64,000 nucleotides of DNA from Halocafeteria seosinensis (taxonomy: Eukaryota; Sar; Bigyra; Bicosoecida). Shown here in pieces: positions 12,815-26,400 of the stretch. Within the stretch, counting starts at the first letter, position 1, and each line of letters begins with the position of its first letter. The notes under the pieces are model-generated. The model was not told the DNA's origin and ran no database searches. It was given only the letters and a program-made list of their open reading frames with translations. Where the stretch lies: positions 62,001 to 126,000 of the forward strand of contig LVLI01000132.1 of assembly GCA_001687465.1 (NCBI GenBank), written 5' to 3'. The position numbers were made by a program, and so were the translations under genes.

Positions 12815-15800
12815 CTAACCAGTCTCTTCCTCCATATATGAAGTTTCGCTGCTTAACCTGGATATTCCACGGCCTCCGGAGACCATACCCGCCTGCCCGG
12901 TTGCAGGGACTGGAGGACGCCAAGAGCGCCGGCTGCTGTTGTTAGGGAGCATCGGAACCTCGATGCTACCAGAGGCTTTTGCTTCAGCATAACTACCGAA
13001 TTGGGCTTCTTCCATCCGGGGGTAATGAGCTGCGTCCGCATCCATACTGGAGAGATCCGGGAACTGCCCTGACGCAAATTGCCCAGACGTAATGCTCCCA
13101 CTATCCTGGGGACGCAAAGGTGGTGGCCCGCGTGATGCTTGGGGCAAATTAGGCAAATCGCCTGAAGCGAAGACACCTCCTCTTGTACTATGTTGACTCA
13201 GGAACGCACTTCTCCGATCGAAGGGCGCCGCGCCCGATCGCTGAGCAGGAGGTTCAGCAAACCTTGTGGATGCATGCCCGGTCCCGGCTGGCCATTGTAC
13301 CGAAGGGCCCGCGCTTGGCTCATAACCAGGTTGCAGTGGGGAAGCCCAATTACCGGAGAGACTCTGCTCTGCAGAGGCGAATTGCACAGATTGGGACATA
13401 GGGGCCATGTTGGTCGTTCTTCCAACCGCACCCGGAACGGTTCCTGATTGACTACCGAGGCTCGAGTAATTGGGAGCGGTCCACATACCTCCGGCGTTAC
13501 TTTGTCCACCTATGTGTGGCCTACTTAGTGCACTTTGAGAATCGTATTGCGAGTAGGCAGCTGACAGTAACTGATTCCCCATGGAACCACTCTGAGGAGT
13601 GGTTTGCGCTGAGTAAGTTCCCTCGTAATTCAAATCTCTAGACTCAGACAGGGAAGCGTCGCCTTGCACCACACTTTGAGGAGAAAACGCTGTTGCATAA
13701 TGACCACCCTCTCCAAACATGTCCACGCCGCCACTCCTTGCGTTAACACCCATGGCACTTCTTGGAGTTATGACGCTGCTACCGAAAGGAGGCGCTCCAC
13801 GGGGCATTCCAGACGTACTGGTTGTTGCAGCTCCTTGGGAAGTTCTAGCTGCCATTTCAGCGCGCGCATCTTCGAGTGCTTTACGGTATCCCGCTTCGTA
13901 ACCTGTCTGAAAGTTGCCACTAGCCACATTGCCGCCACTAGTTGGTGCACTGTTTACCGAGTATCCCTGAGTGGAGTGGGTTCCAACGGTACTCCAAGGC
14001 ATGCTGGTTACGTTCGGCTTTGTAAGACCTGTGCTCCCACTGCCTACGACGGAAACTTGAGCATTAAGGCTTTCTTCACTATTGTTAGAGCCGAGCTCTT
14101 TTTCCTTTGTTTGCTTGACTCGCGGACGACGCGTTGCTGAGCTTTCCGATGACGAGCTATCCGGTACTTCCGGTATTGCACCTCCTGCCATGCCAGCTAT
14201 GGACGGGAGGTTGTAGGAGGATCCGCCTTCGGACTTTTCCAGCAGAAAATCGGATGCTTCAGAAGCAGCCACAGCTTGCTTCTTTTTCACATCATTGTCG
14301 TCATCGTCCTCGAACTCATCAGCGAATGGGTCCAATTTGCTCGCTAGATCCGCAAGTGGAGATACAGCATAACTTATATTGGCCCAATCAATGTCAGAGA
14401 AAAACGAATGAGCCATGATGCTTCGCACACCGTCACGTCCTCCTAACCGGTGAGCTGGGTCTGGATGTAAAAGGGCATGCAACAGTTGGATGACGTCCTG
14501 AGGCAGTCCTGGAGGAAGCTTGCTCCAGTTAATCTTGTTCTTCATGATATTCTCTTGCACCTGTCGCCTCGTAGTGCCGGAAAAGGGATAAAAGCCGGAC
14601 AGTAGCCGAAAAGCGAGTACACCCACTGCAAAGTAGTCAGACGCAAGACCAGTTTTCCTCATCAGTGTCTCGGGGGCCATATAATGCGGAGTTCCCGCGA
14701 TTGTATTTACCGTTGGACCTAGGGAGTTCGCCACTCCGAACTTCATGCTGGGCCGGCTTGGACGAGTTTTTGCTTGGCTCGTGATGAAAGGGGAGCTCCT
14801 CTTGGCACTGGTGTTAATGTAATCGAAATAGGTTGATCTATTACTACCTGAAGAAGCAACACTCGTCGTTTCAGCGGAACTAGATCCCTTTGATGCAAAT
14901 CCCCCAAGTTGATCAAGCATCTGCTTTGTCGCCACACCACTACTTGTTGTACTACTCTCACGAGGTAGCATGTTGCCACTGCCGTCAGCGTTCTGTACAC
15001 TAAGGGGACCTCGGCTAAGACTTGCCTTCATCCTATTAAAATCATCACCCATCAAGCCAGCAAATTCATGGCTCTGGTATGCCGACTCCCCTCCCCCTTT
15101 ACTCTTTGAGTAGTCGGCATAGGATGCCGTACTTTGCTGACCCATGCGGAGCAAGGCATTGTCTGCAAAGTTACTTCGTTCACTGTCCTTAGTAGACCTA
15201 AACGCCGCATTGTCCTCCGCATGATGTTGCAATGTTCTAACACGTTTCAATGCTGCTTCCCTTTGCTCATTCGTGTGCCTCGCCAAGAGGCAAACGGCGC
15301 GCAAGGACTGTCGACTGAAAGGCATAGCAATACACATTGCAGCTCCTTCGGCGGCGTACTTTTGAGCAAACAGCTGCTGCCATTCACCCGCGGGCGCTGT
15401 AAAAATTACAGCTGCAGGCAACTGAGAGGCAGCAGAAACCTCTTGTGACAAGGCATACCTCATCTGTAGAGCAGGGAGTGCCATCTCCGGATGCCCCAAG
15501 CAGTGGATTAGGAAAGCATCGAAAATTGGAGCATCACGCCTTAGCGTCGTCTCAGCTTCTTCCAGTGTGTTCACTTTGACTAAGTGGACGGATTTGGATC
15601 GAAGAGATGCCGCCACATCACGGCGCTGAGCCCGTGGGGAGAGCCAGCTAGGCTTCAGCGATCCTGGAACTGCTCCATCCGCGACAGCTGCTTGAGGGAG
15701 GCCTGCTTGCGACGCATGCTGACTGGCATATAGACTCGTCAAGTACTGAATAAACTGACCTCCATCGTCTAGCGTCAACAGCAACACCGTTGTGGCTTTA

Positions 15801-18800
15801 TCGAAATTGCGACGATTCTTGTTGCCCCTACTTTCCTGTTCTTCTGCCGTGCCTTGCTCGGGAATGCTGCCTAACGCATAACTCTGTTCATTTTGTTTTT
15901 CCGCCTGTTGATTCTTAGATACGGCAGCCAGCCGGTACTTCTGTGGATTATACAGCCTCTTGACGACTCTATTATCCGGAGCTGGGATCAGACTTTGCAG
16001 AAGCGCAACAAGGTTTTCTGAAAAAGGAGAATCACGAGATATAGCGTTGGCAGCTTGCTCGAAGGCGTTAGAGTAAGAATACGAATCGGAATTGCTCTTG
16101 TACGCGGAATTGCTTTGTTCTGACGTCTCATTTGTGTCCAACGATCTGCGAAGACGGGACGGCTGGTCTTCCTTTGACTCGGGAGCAGAATCGGCAGATC
16201 GCTCGACCGCCTTTTCATCTTCGGATTGAACAGTTTTCTGTCTCCCCTTGTCACTCACTTTCCTATCGGGAACAGAACCCTGAGATGCTTCATTAGTTTC
16301 TACAGAAGACGTATCGTTCACGGAATCGTTCACTGAACCAGATGGTGCGGAACTACCTTCAATAAACGCCGATGGTGTGTTCATTGAAGCCGCCACTTCA
16401 CTGGGAGTCTCCAGAGGATTCACTAGAACCGACAAACCAAAGTCTATAATTTTCACATGCCCTTCCCGAGTGATCATGAGGTTCTTTTCAGCAACATCCC
16501 GATGAAGAATTCCCAAACTATGCAAAAACCCCACTCCAAGAAGAACCTCAGCCAGCAACAGTTTAACAGTTTCGACATTCAGCTTTCCCTCATAACGAAG
16601 CAAAATGTCAAGCGGAATGCCACGCACATGTTCCATCACTAACCAAATTTCATCGTTCCCCGTCAAGCAGCATAAGAAATCCACCACATTCGGATGTCGT
16701 TGCCGCGCAGAAAGGGCTTTCAGTTCGGCTTGGAGAGACTTGCTACGCACCTGAGTAGCATTGAAACGTTTAATTGCAAACACATTGCCACTGGGTTTAT
16801 GAAGAGCCAAATAGACGGTAGCATACTGTCCGGCGCCCAATCCTTGAAGCAATTTGAAATCTCCGAAACTCACCCTCGAGTGCTCGGATGCTTCTTTGTG
16901 CTTCTTGTTACTTTTACCTTTCTTGTGGTGTTTTCCAAGTTCCTCGTCTTCACCTTTAGCTTGTTCGGCATTCTCTTTAATAACATATCCTTGAGAAGTC
17001 ATGGTTCCTTCTCCATACAGCTTCTCCGAAAACTCTTCAAGCGCCCCAGGGTCATCAGCAGGGACAAACGACGACAATTCTGCTGCAAGTTCGGGAGAAA
17101 GGCGGCGTGTTAACACTACCAGCACACCGTCAACTTCCATAATCGTAGTAGACGCCCAACGCCACTGAACTACCGAAGGAGCAGACTTTAAGTCAGCTTT
17201 CCTGTCTCCGGCCGCACAAACCACGCGGTGCTGCATACAAACTGCAACAGGACCGGTCCAACTTTGCACTTCCCACTTCTCGACGTATCGGTCTTCGTCA
17301 GCATCATACAATCGATATACATGTTCCTCATTAATTTTCTCCGGTACCAATACTACAGCCGCCGTTGGTGCAGCAGCAAATTTGTACTGCTGCAAATACT
17401 TTCTTCTTCCTGCATAATTTGCAGACACAAGAGCGTCCAATGCCTGGCAGAACGCGTCTTGGTCGAATGGATGAATGACGTCGAACAACTTCTTCCCTAC
17501 AAGCTCACTGTTTGCGATACCGTAAAGTCCAAGAGATCCTGAAGAGACAGTTGCAAACGTTATATCGTCATAGTTCGCTCTCGTTCGGTGTATGTCAGGA
17601 TGAAAAACATGTGCCTCCTCTGCGGTCCCTGCATCGGGCTGAGCTAGACATATAGTAAGGACTTCTTCCTGATCGTCAACTACAGGGAGAAGATAGTGAA
17701 GCAGTGGCTGTAACTCGTCCATCGGGATCTTTTCGCATTCGGGAAGTGGTGTCAAACCTGGGCTCATAGCCCCGTTATTCGCTGCAGAGTGGTTGCTATC
17801 AAAGTACGAAGATACCTCATCCGGAAGAACTACGCTCTTGAATTTAACAGTTTCGGCAGCTATTGCAGAACAGTTATCAAGCGATTTATCCACTTCGGGG
17901 TCCCAGTGTAATACGCTAACAAAACTTCTCTGGGAAGAAATCCCTGCTGCTGAGCCAGAGACTGCACGCCTGTTTGTGTAATCTCGGGAGGCTGTATTTC
18001 TCGGAGCTGTAAGCGGCCACCTTTCGCGAAAGAGGAAACCAAACCAAGTGCAAGAACGTAACAACGCTTGAGCGGCTGAATCACTTAGTGCAATTAAGCG
18101 CGGCTTCCTCACCAGCGCCGCCATTTCTTCCGCCTGGAACACTGTAGGGCCATAAATATCATAGCGTACAGCCCTGGAGCCCAGCAACCCTGACAATATA
18201 GGGCCGGTATGCATCGTGGCCGAACACGCGATATCAACTCCGAAGTCTTTGCTCAACTCCTGAAGCTGACGATTGATATAGTTACAAGCACTCATAGCGC
18301 TCCACGCGCTATGTGTTTTTTGGTATGTTAAAGCAACTCCATCCCTCAGTTGCTCAACAACGCGTTTTTCTGTCCCTCTTCCAATTTTCGGACGGTACAC
18401 TTCATCGAACGCATTGTACCCCTGCCGAACACCAGGAGGTACGGTTTCCGATGAACTGCTTGGCGTTTCGTCTGCTTCTGGTAAACCAAACACTGCTATA
18501 AATAGGCTTCCTACAATACGAGCTCGTTTGCCGCCGTACATTTCAACGGCTTGGTCACATACACTAGCAAGTGTCGCAAAGACAGCAAACAAATCAGTTG
18601 GCTGAAGTAGCCCAACCAAGCTTTGAAGAGGTATCATGTTCACCACGAGCACAGTCGCTCCGTGCACTGATTCGACGAGCAACCCTCGAACACGACGGGT
18701 AAATAGACTAGACTTAATTTCACCGCCACTCCGCGCCCCTAAATCCCGGGGCCTTGGTGTAATTATTGGGCTAGCGCCCGCCTCATCTTCATCGCCCTCA

Positions 18801-21800
18801 TTCCCATCTTCGACACAGAGTCTAAACACATGCGATGGAAACAATACGCGAAAAGCCTTCGTTAACGTTTCGGATTGAGCATGAGTCTTTTCGTGACTCG
18901 TTTGCATGCCCCATTGACTCAGAGCCATCCGCATCATCGCCAATTCCTGCCGATAACGTGTAAGGATGTTAAAGAACAAAAGGAACGTGTCAACGATCCA
19001 TATTTTCAACGGGGAGACAATGTCCTCGCAATCGATTGTATCGCCATCGACTGACACTGTGTAATCTTCGTTGATACCCCTCGTGACACCCCAGCTCACA
19101 GAGACAACCATCAACCAAAATGATACCAGAAGTATTGAGCTTTTCACTGCTGGTCCAAAACTGAGGTCTGAGAGTGTCAAAATGTACAGTCCAACTCCAG
19201 TCACAATCCAGTGAGCAGCCCGTTGATTCTCGATACAGAAATGATCGTAGCCAGGTACGGTAACAACAGTTGCGATATCAAGGAAAACCTGCTCCGCACA
19301 TAGCACCAGCACCAATCCGGTGAGGATGACGAGCTGAAAACCATGATCACGAGTGAGAAGCCACCTGTTCATATGCTCCATTCTTCCCATACTTGTCTGT
19401 TGAGAAACCGGTGCCTCACCTGCGCGGTGTGGGTAGTGGGTCTCCCCATTCGCGATCTGAGAACTCCCCTTCTCCGTAAAGTCCGACTTGGCGTCCTTAA
19501 GAACTCGTGTTGTAGACTTCGTCTTGTTACTGCCTGCCTGTTCACGACTATATTGTTCTGTCAGTTCCGTCCCGGAGCCATCCCTGTCTATATCCATATA
19601 TCGCATATGAAGCAAGGCCCGAAAGCTTGCAAGTGCTAACACGCATACCATCCCTGCAAACACTACCCACTGGTGAGCAAGCTCAAAATACCTATCTGAA
19701 GTCAGTCCTTGAACACTTATGTGCATGACAATACTTAGAGCCACAAAAACAGCAAGAGTAACATGGGAAGTTGCATGCGCTCGGGTTATGGCAGCGGCTA
19801 CCCCAGGGTGAACTTGGCGGGCGTTGGCGAACCACACAACGTTGTCATAGAAAGGTGTCTTCCGGAACCATGGGGCGGAAAGAATGTATTGAAGAACTTT
19901 CAGCATACACGAACCTTTCTCATTATCCCTTTCACCGACAGAATCGTGCTGGCTGATAGAACTCGAGCCAGTATCAGTGTTGGAGTAAGATTCCGCTGCA
20001 GCAACAAAGTTGTCTTCCCCGGATTGTAACGCTTCTGCGTGCTTGCGCTTAATTTCCCGTCCAAGCTGGATCAACGATTTCAGTTTCTTTTGGAGAGCAT
20101 CATCCATTTCATTGCCCTGTCTTTCTCCGCGAGCTGCAGCTGCCATCATATCACTGGACACCATGCCTGCGGTGCCGCGTGCAGCTGCTGCAGATGTCAC
20201 CTGAGGAGAGATTCCGCTTCCAATTGGGTAAGCGGTAGACATTTGAATACCTAAAGGCATACTCCCCAATGCGCCAGTCCCCAATCCGGAAGAAGAAATG
20301 ATTCCATGTCCCATAGTAACAGGAACAGGCGCCGTGGTGGAAGGTAGCAAAGACTGGTTTGTTGTCATCGGCAACGTTAATCCTGACGTCATGGGTAACG
20401 TCATGCCCGCATAAGCGGGTCCAAGGCTTGTAGCTGCGAGATGCCCTTCCTGTGGCATCCCCTTGCCAAACGCTGACCCGAAATCAAAGTCGTAGGAAAA
20501 TTTACTCCATCCAGCATAGCTTTCTGTACCACTGTCTTCGGCATTAGCCGGCATTCCGCGATTTAACATGGCAGCGCTTGCAGTGGGAAGATGCAAGGCT
20601 GTCGACGGATTGGGCACCATGCTAGCGGCATCGTGTGCCGGTACCCCTTGTGTCCGCTCAGGCGAAAAGCATCGATAATACTGTGAGGTGTAGCCGTGAT
20701 GATTATTTATTCGCGGCATTGGATAGCACTCCTGGAATGCGAAACGCGACACAAAAAAATGCTGTCCAACGAACCTCAGAGTTGATTGGGCAACTGCAAT
20801 AGAGTTTTGAGACAACGTTGATAAAAGGTGCGCTTCGGTTACAGCGTCGCCAACAGCTTCATATTGGTGTATTCCGGAGCCGAAAACCCCGGCTACCGTT
20901 GTCTCTGTACCGACCCCAATGCTTAAACGGACATCCAATTTCCCAGTGGGCATTGTACTTATCCGTTCCATACATGCCACAGCAAATTTTAAGATATTCT
21001 GCGCCCCTATCGAAGGGGAGCCAGTTTCATCGAAGCTCTCCGGCCTATCGTCGTCGAGACCGCATGCACCCACCCAACTTTGCCCTACATTTTTTATCTT
21101 ATCGACCCCATAAGACTTACTAAGCTTGTCAAATGCGACGAAAATAGAGTTCAACATTTCCAATTCTTCATTTGTATCGTCCGTTGCATGTACCTCCGGG
21201 TGGGCTATGGGTGATACCGTGGAGTGCAGACGCGAAAAGGGCGTGAACGGTGAGCTGACGACCCCCGCCGCGGCACTTCTTTGTATCCCACCAGCGGACG
21301 ACACCCCCAGTGTAGTAGGTATCTCATCATGGTCACCTACGTCAAGATGATTTACTACGCTTGTCCTCTTGAATATACGTACTTGGGCAAAGATGATAGT
21401 ACTTATGGCTTGACGAGCGATCTCGCCGCGCTGTTGCTGCCTTAGAATAAAATCAGGGTATTGCATCGTGATCAAGTGAGCCTTCATATTTCTGTATTGG
21501 CAGCGAAGGAACACAGATGACAATAAAACAAAACAATTTGTTGCAAGAATCCCACAACACCAAAAACGTTACCTGATTGCTCGAGTGTCGCGCTCTAAGG
21601 CTCGTTGCTGTATGTTGGAGAAAAACTGGATCCTCTGAGCCTTTTCTCTATAGTATTTTTGCGTGGCAAAACCTAGAAATAAAAGTGCGGCTGCAAGAAT
21701 CAACCGACGACATATCTAAGAGCGTTAAATTAACAAAGGCGAAGTCAAGCAAAAACATACATAGGAGTGTATAGTGCACAAACAACTCCACCGAGAAATA

Positions 21801-22773
21801 GCCGTTATCCCATTGAGAAATGAGTGATGCAAAGTAGATCACCCATCCAACAAACGCCCCTAATACAGAGTCAATAAACCGAGTAGGAAAGAAGTAGAAC
21901 GCCGACCAAACGGATAGAAGCACCACATGAATGATGAGTGATCCACGCCGATCAGTTGCTATCTGGGCGAACAATGGCCAAATGAATATTCTCAAGTGCA
22001 ATGTGAACGAGAAAGAAAGCCACTCCTTACCTCTAAAATAAACGGAACTATGAAAAAGGTGGCACCACATAGTGCACTGAGAACAGGAGATACCTTTCCT
22101 GGGAACTTTGAGAACATGTCGTGGATCACCTTGGATAGAGGAGAATAGTTCGCAGAGACTTGCTGTCCGCTCTCCCTTCCACCATATTCAAGCACTCTAT
22201 GTTGCTGGTATACCAATGCAGCGTATATACCAATTATTCCTAAACAAATAGCATACACAGTCACCGCCATCCACGCTGGAACAAGGGTTTGATCCTCCTG
22301 CATATTTCAATCAATACCGCGATTTCGTTGCTTACGATACCTAATCGACTGACAGCACTTACGAGGGTGGTCCACCTAAGGATATACGGATTCAGTACCC
22401 AGTGTACTATAACAAAAGCAACCGCGAAGAGGAAGGCTCTCAAGGCGGCCAAGAGGGCCGCCGTTTTCCACGAGGTGTACTCGTGACGATGTCTTCCTGG
22501 TACGGGGGCGACAGTTTGGGCAATAGAAATGAACACATCCTCAGCTTCAGTCTCTCGAAACCTCAGCGTAATTGGCTTCATAAAACGCTTCCAGAACTGT
22601 TCGACTTGTTCATGAGAGAGTAGATTACTAGGGGCATCCTCAGTTTTCGATTGCTTCTCAAAGGCCGGGAAGCGCATGCGTTCCACACGATGCCTGACTT
22701 CCGTCAGCTTTCGCACGAGCTCAGAAATACCCGCCGCATTTGAGCTCGTCTTTTGTTGCTGTGAATCCTCCAT
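12815..22773 (-). CDS. Transmembrane adenylyl-cyclase-like / PAS / AGC-kinase fusion with receiver-like insert (pseudocyclase candidate)
   Basis: Five exons (22773-22363, 22297-22031, 21962-21761, 21690-21573, 21491-12815) give 3,224 residues. The order is six TM helices (~105-310), cyclase-fold C1 (~360-590), six more TM helices (~890-1180), cyclase-fold C2 (~1270-1470), PAS (~1610-1700), an AGC kinase (~1870-2730) and a Ser/Gly/Gln-rich tail. This is the layout of animal-type membrane adenylyl cyclases with a kinase attached. C1 has Gln at both metal-binding Asp sites (Q369 in FAQV, Q470 in VGQSW). C2 keeps the adenine-binding Asp (D1444) but has Phe1451 and Glu1455 where Asn and Arg stabilise the transition state, so cyclase activity looks lost. 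The kinase keeps Lys1907, Asp1998 (HRDVAEKN), Asp2016 (DFG) and the GTPHYMAPE loop. About 570 residues separate DFG from that loop, as in Rim15/Greatwall kinases, and this insert contains a receiver-like fold (~2230-2417). An upstream leader exon is possible. Confidence 0.85.
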
Positions 22774-23429
22774 GCTGCTCTGGTCGAATGAAATGGATTC
22801 GCCACCGACACCCGGGGAAGGACTAGACTGCAATTCAGACCATCAATGAAAGCCAATTTTTTCCATCCAAGGGCAATATGAGATACATTTCTCATAAACA
22901 TACCGAATAAGAGTGCCGAATGATATGTGCAAGTCTCTCGGTAAATAAGAAAACAGGGGGTCAAAAAAGCCCTCCTTAACCCAGGATGATGCTGACTAAT
23001 ACAGTCTCTATTATTATACCGCGCACGCCTCCCCTTTGGGCAAGGAACAAATACACACCTCCACCACGTGTGTATGTGTGCGTGGCCACCATCCAAATAA
23101 CAATCCTATTATATTTACCCCGATACAAGGACTAACATGGATGACGTAATCCAGTCTCCCTCTTTCCACGGGCCGCGGCGTAGGTCCATTGATACAGTAC
23201 GCAGGAGTAGAACACGTGGACGTATTGACAGGATACGCATACATGCATTGGACAGTCGTATTGTAAAATTTTTAAGATTCGTGGCACTGGTGTGTGAGGT
23301 GAAGAACAAGGAGCCCTGATCGGGAAATCGCTTGCTTGAGGGGCCTCCTGCCAACCACTGAGATCTCACGAATACCGAATAGATAGACTGTACTAGGCAC
23401 ACAGGGGAAACGAAAACTTCATACAGGAT
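22774..23429. other. Intergenic region, promoter of the cyclase-kinase gene
   Basis: About 650 bp with no convincing gene. On the minus strand a tggtctgaattgcag tract at about 22834-22850 looks like a splice acceptor, with possible donors near 22905, so the cyclase-kinase transcript may carry a non-coding leader exon here. Confidence 0.4.
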
Positions 23430-26400
23430 TTACCGATTATCGTTTCCGTCCATAGAAGTGTCATCAGCATCTCCGAAATTTGAGCGATCCCAAGTTTTTG
23501 AAACTTCCTCAGGAAGCTCATACCCGCTTTCTTTATCCATGACCTCATCGAAACTCTGTGTTAAACCTACGGCCCCAGTTGCTTCAGCAGCATCGGTGAC
23601 ATGCAATGGAGAGGCTCCGCCATCCATACCGATAGCAGCTTCTTCGTCATTTTGGTCATAGGAGTGAGCGACATTTAACCCCGTTGACACAAGTGCTGCC
23701 ACATCACTGGCACTTGGCGCAGTGCCTGGCACGGCTCTGTTAAAATCGACAGGAGTATCAGTTGGAAAACCAGAAGTGGCTATATGACTAGTGGTAGACC
23801 CCTGAGGGAGTGATGTCACAGTCATCTCCACGTTCTCCACAGGCCTATACTGTCTGCCGGCAGTCGTTGCACCAATTACAGCGTCGAGCGTGGCATCGGC
23901 CACCGTGCCCGTGACCGGAACCACACCCATAGATACACTCCCAGACTCTTCATCTGCGTTTGTGTTAGCATATGAGCTACTTACAGCTGTCATTACATGG
24001 GAGAAGTTAGAATAGCCTTGGGCATTTCCATTGCTGCTCTCATTTCGGTCGCTGGCTGTGGCAATTGGTGCCGACATGTACGCAGAGCTGTGTCTCATAT
24101 CACCCTCCCTCGAACTCGGAGGAGCACCTTGATATTGAAAGAATGTATGCCGATTCGCATTAAAGTCGTACTGCATTGTTGAGGGGGCAACATTGCTGTC
24201 CTCCTTCTCACGCGTAATTTGTGTTGAGTCTCCGCCGGCAGATTCCACACCTGCTGTATTCACATGGTCTGACCACTGTTGGCTCAAATTCATCGGTACC
24301 GACACACCGGCAGTGTACGTTGTGGTGAACGCGCCTGAGGTCGAAGAAGGTGTAGATGTTGTCAGCAATACTGGCATGATTGAGGGCGCGGGTGGAAACA
24401 ACCCATCCAATCGTCCATCGATAGCATCTTTTACTGAGACGACGCTGCCCGCTCGTCGCGCTGCCTCCGCGGCAAACACTATAAGATGGGACTCCAACGA
24501 TTCATCAGGACCAGATAAGACAAACTGCCGATCTCCGGTCGATATCGCCCTCGTGAATGCTTCAATGAGGAAAAAGTCTGCCCCATTGTGCCCTACTAAA
24601 GACGTATACGGAGGAGCCCCTTCCGTTTCGTGAATAACTGCTCGGCGAGTTGTAAAATCAAAATGTCGAATCATACTGTCCCCGTCTCCATCGAGTTCAC
24701 CGAGACTCCCAAAAATTCTAGTCCTCCTTTGACAAATGTGCTCCGTAAACGCAGCGGTAGTCAATGTCGCCGTCACACCCCCTTGGAACTGCATATTGAC
24801 TACTTGATGGTCAGCAACATCGTTATCGCAGGACCACACACACCGACCGTAGGGCCCGTTGCGCAATGCATCTTCTACAGCTTCTACCGATGGTTCTGTC
24901 CAGAAAGAGAGTACAATCAAGTTTCCGAGAGCTGAAGAATCAGCTTCCTGCTGTCTCCACTTACCATCGTCCAGAATGATACTAACAGGCCATCCATAGT
25001 CGCCATATTTTGCTCTGTCCAGGTAGATTTTCTTGGCGCTGTAGGGGCAATTCTCCTCAATTGCACAGTCTAAGCATCTTTCCGCGGCACCATCCGGTCG
25101 CTTATCTCTACGAAAATGTGTTAGGTCACCAAAACTAGAGACTCGAATACAAGCCTTGTCTATGATATAGCGTATAAGGTCCACATCGTGGCAGCACTTG
25201 GCCATCAGCATGAAGGTCGAATCAGCTTCCCTGTATACATTCCCAGTGAAAATAGGTACAAATTTGTCGGTTACCCTCAAACAAAGATCCACTTACTTGC
25301 TCCATGGGCCCCTAACATAACTGTGAGCAAAGTGCCAATTTCCAATAGGTTCAAGGTGTTGAATGTTGATTACTTCACCAATGGCACCCTGCAAAGAAAT
25401 ATCATCGTTTGATAGTGCATTATTTCCACATTCAAGGCAAACACAATACATACTGATTTAATAATCTCTTTGATCTTTTGAACGTAGGGGGTATACCGTA
25501 ATACATGACCTATAGCAAGCACCACATTATTCCGTTTCACCGCCTCGACTATGCGTCTGCAATCGGCAGCCGAACCTGCAGAAGAAAAAGAAAATGCCAT
25601 CCAGCATAAGAATTTTGAGCCTCAGCTAGTTAAAAAGGTATCGCTTACCAGCCATCGGCTTCTCCAATAAGATATGGTAGCCCTTTTCAGCAAACATTAC
25701 GGCAGGATCTACATGCATGTTATCCTGCAACCAGAGCCCGCGTCTTGTAGTTTGAACAATCCGTGAATAATGTAATTTGGCTGTGCTCGCTTACTTGTGT
25801 GGTGATACACACAGCATCTGCTAATTTTGGCTCATGAGCCAGTTTTTTCCAGTCGTCGAACAAACGATCTTCCGGTAAATTGTGCCTACGTCTCATTAGC
25901 TCGCGGTGGAACTGTCGGGGTTCCGCCACCCCGGTCACTTTTAGTAAATGGGGGTTTTCAATAGCATAGCGAGAATAAGTCTGAACGATATCGAATATCA
26001 ACCAAAGACTACTGCTGGGAGGTACTGGATGGGAGCACATACCTTCCCACGAGCACCAGCTCCGATAACAATCATAGACACGCATCTGGGCGTTCTTCGG
26101 CCCTCCTCGTAAGACATACCGGGAGAGGCACCACTAGAAATATCATCCTCTACCTCCATTTTTTGATTGCTTTGTCGTGAACCCGTGTATTGCACTTCTT
26201 TCCGCGAAGAATCTGAAATCCACAAGCTCGATTCAAATTCGACGGTCGTGGAAGAGTTTATCTCGGGCGCTGTCAAAGTAAAAAACCCATAAACAAAAGT
26301 TACTTTCCCTTGTCTTCTCACTGCGGTGGTAGCATTAACACCACTTACTTTGCTCCTGCCGGGGTTTATCCGTGACCGTATTGTAGCGTTGGTCTAGTTT

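Noticed and set aside
12815-21523. A soluble 2,902-residue protein starting at 21523
   Set aside because: The frame there has no ATG at the claimed start and begins inside an intron. Joining the four upstream exons adds six TM helices and completes the cyclase layout, so it is one larger gene.
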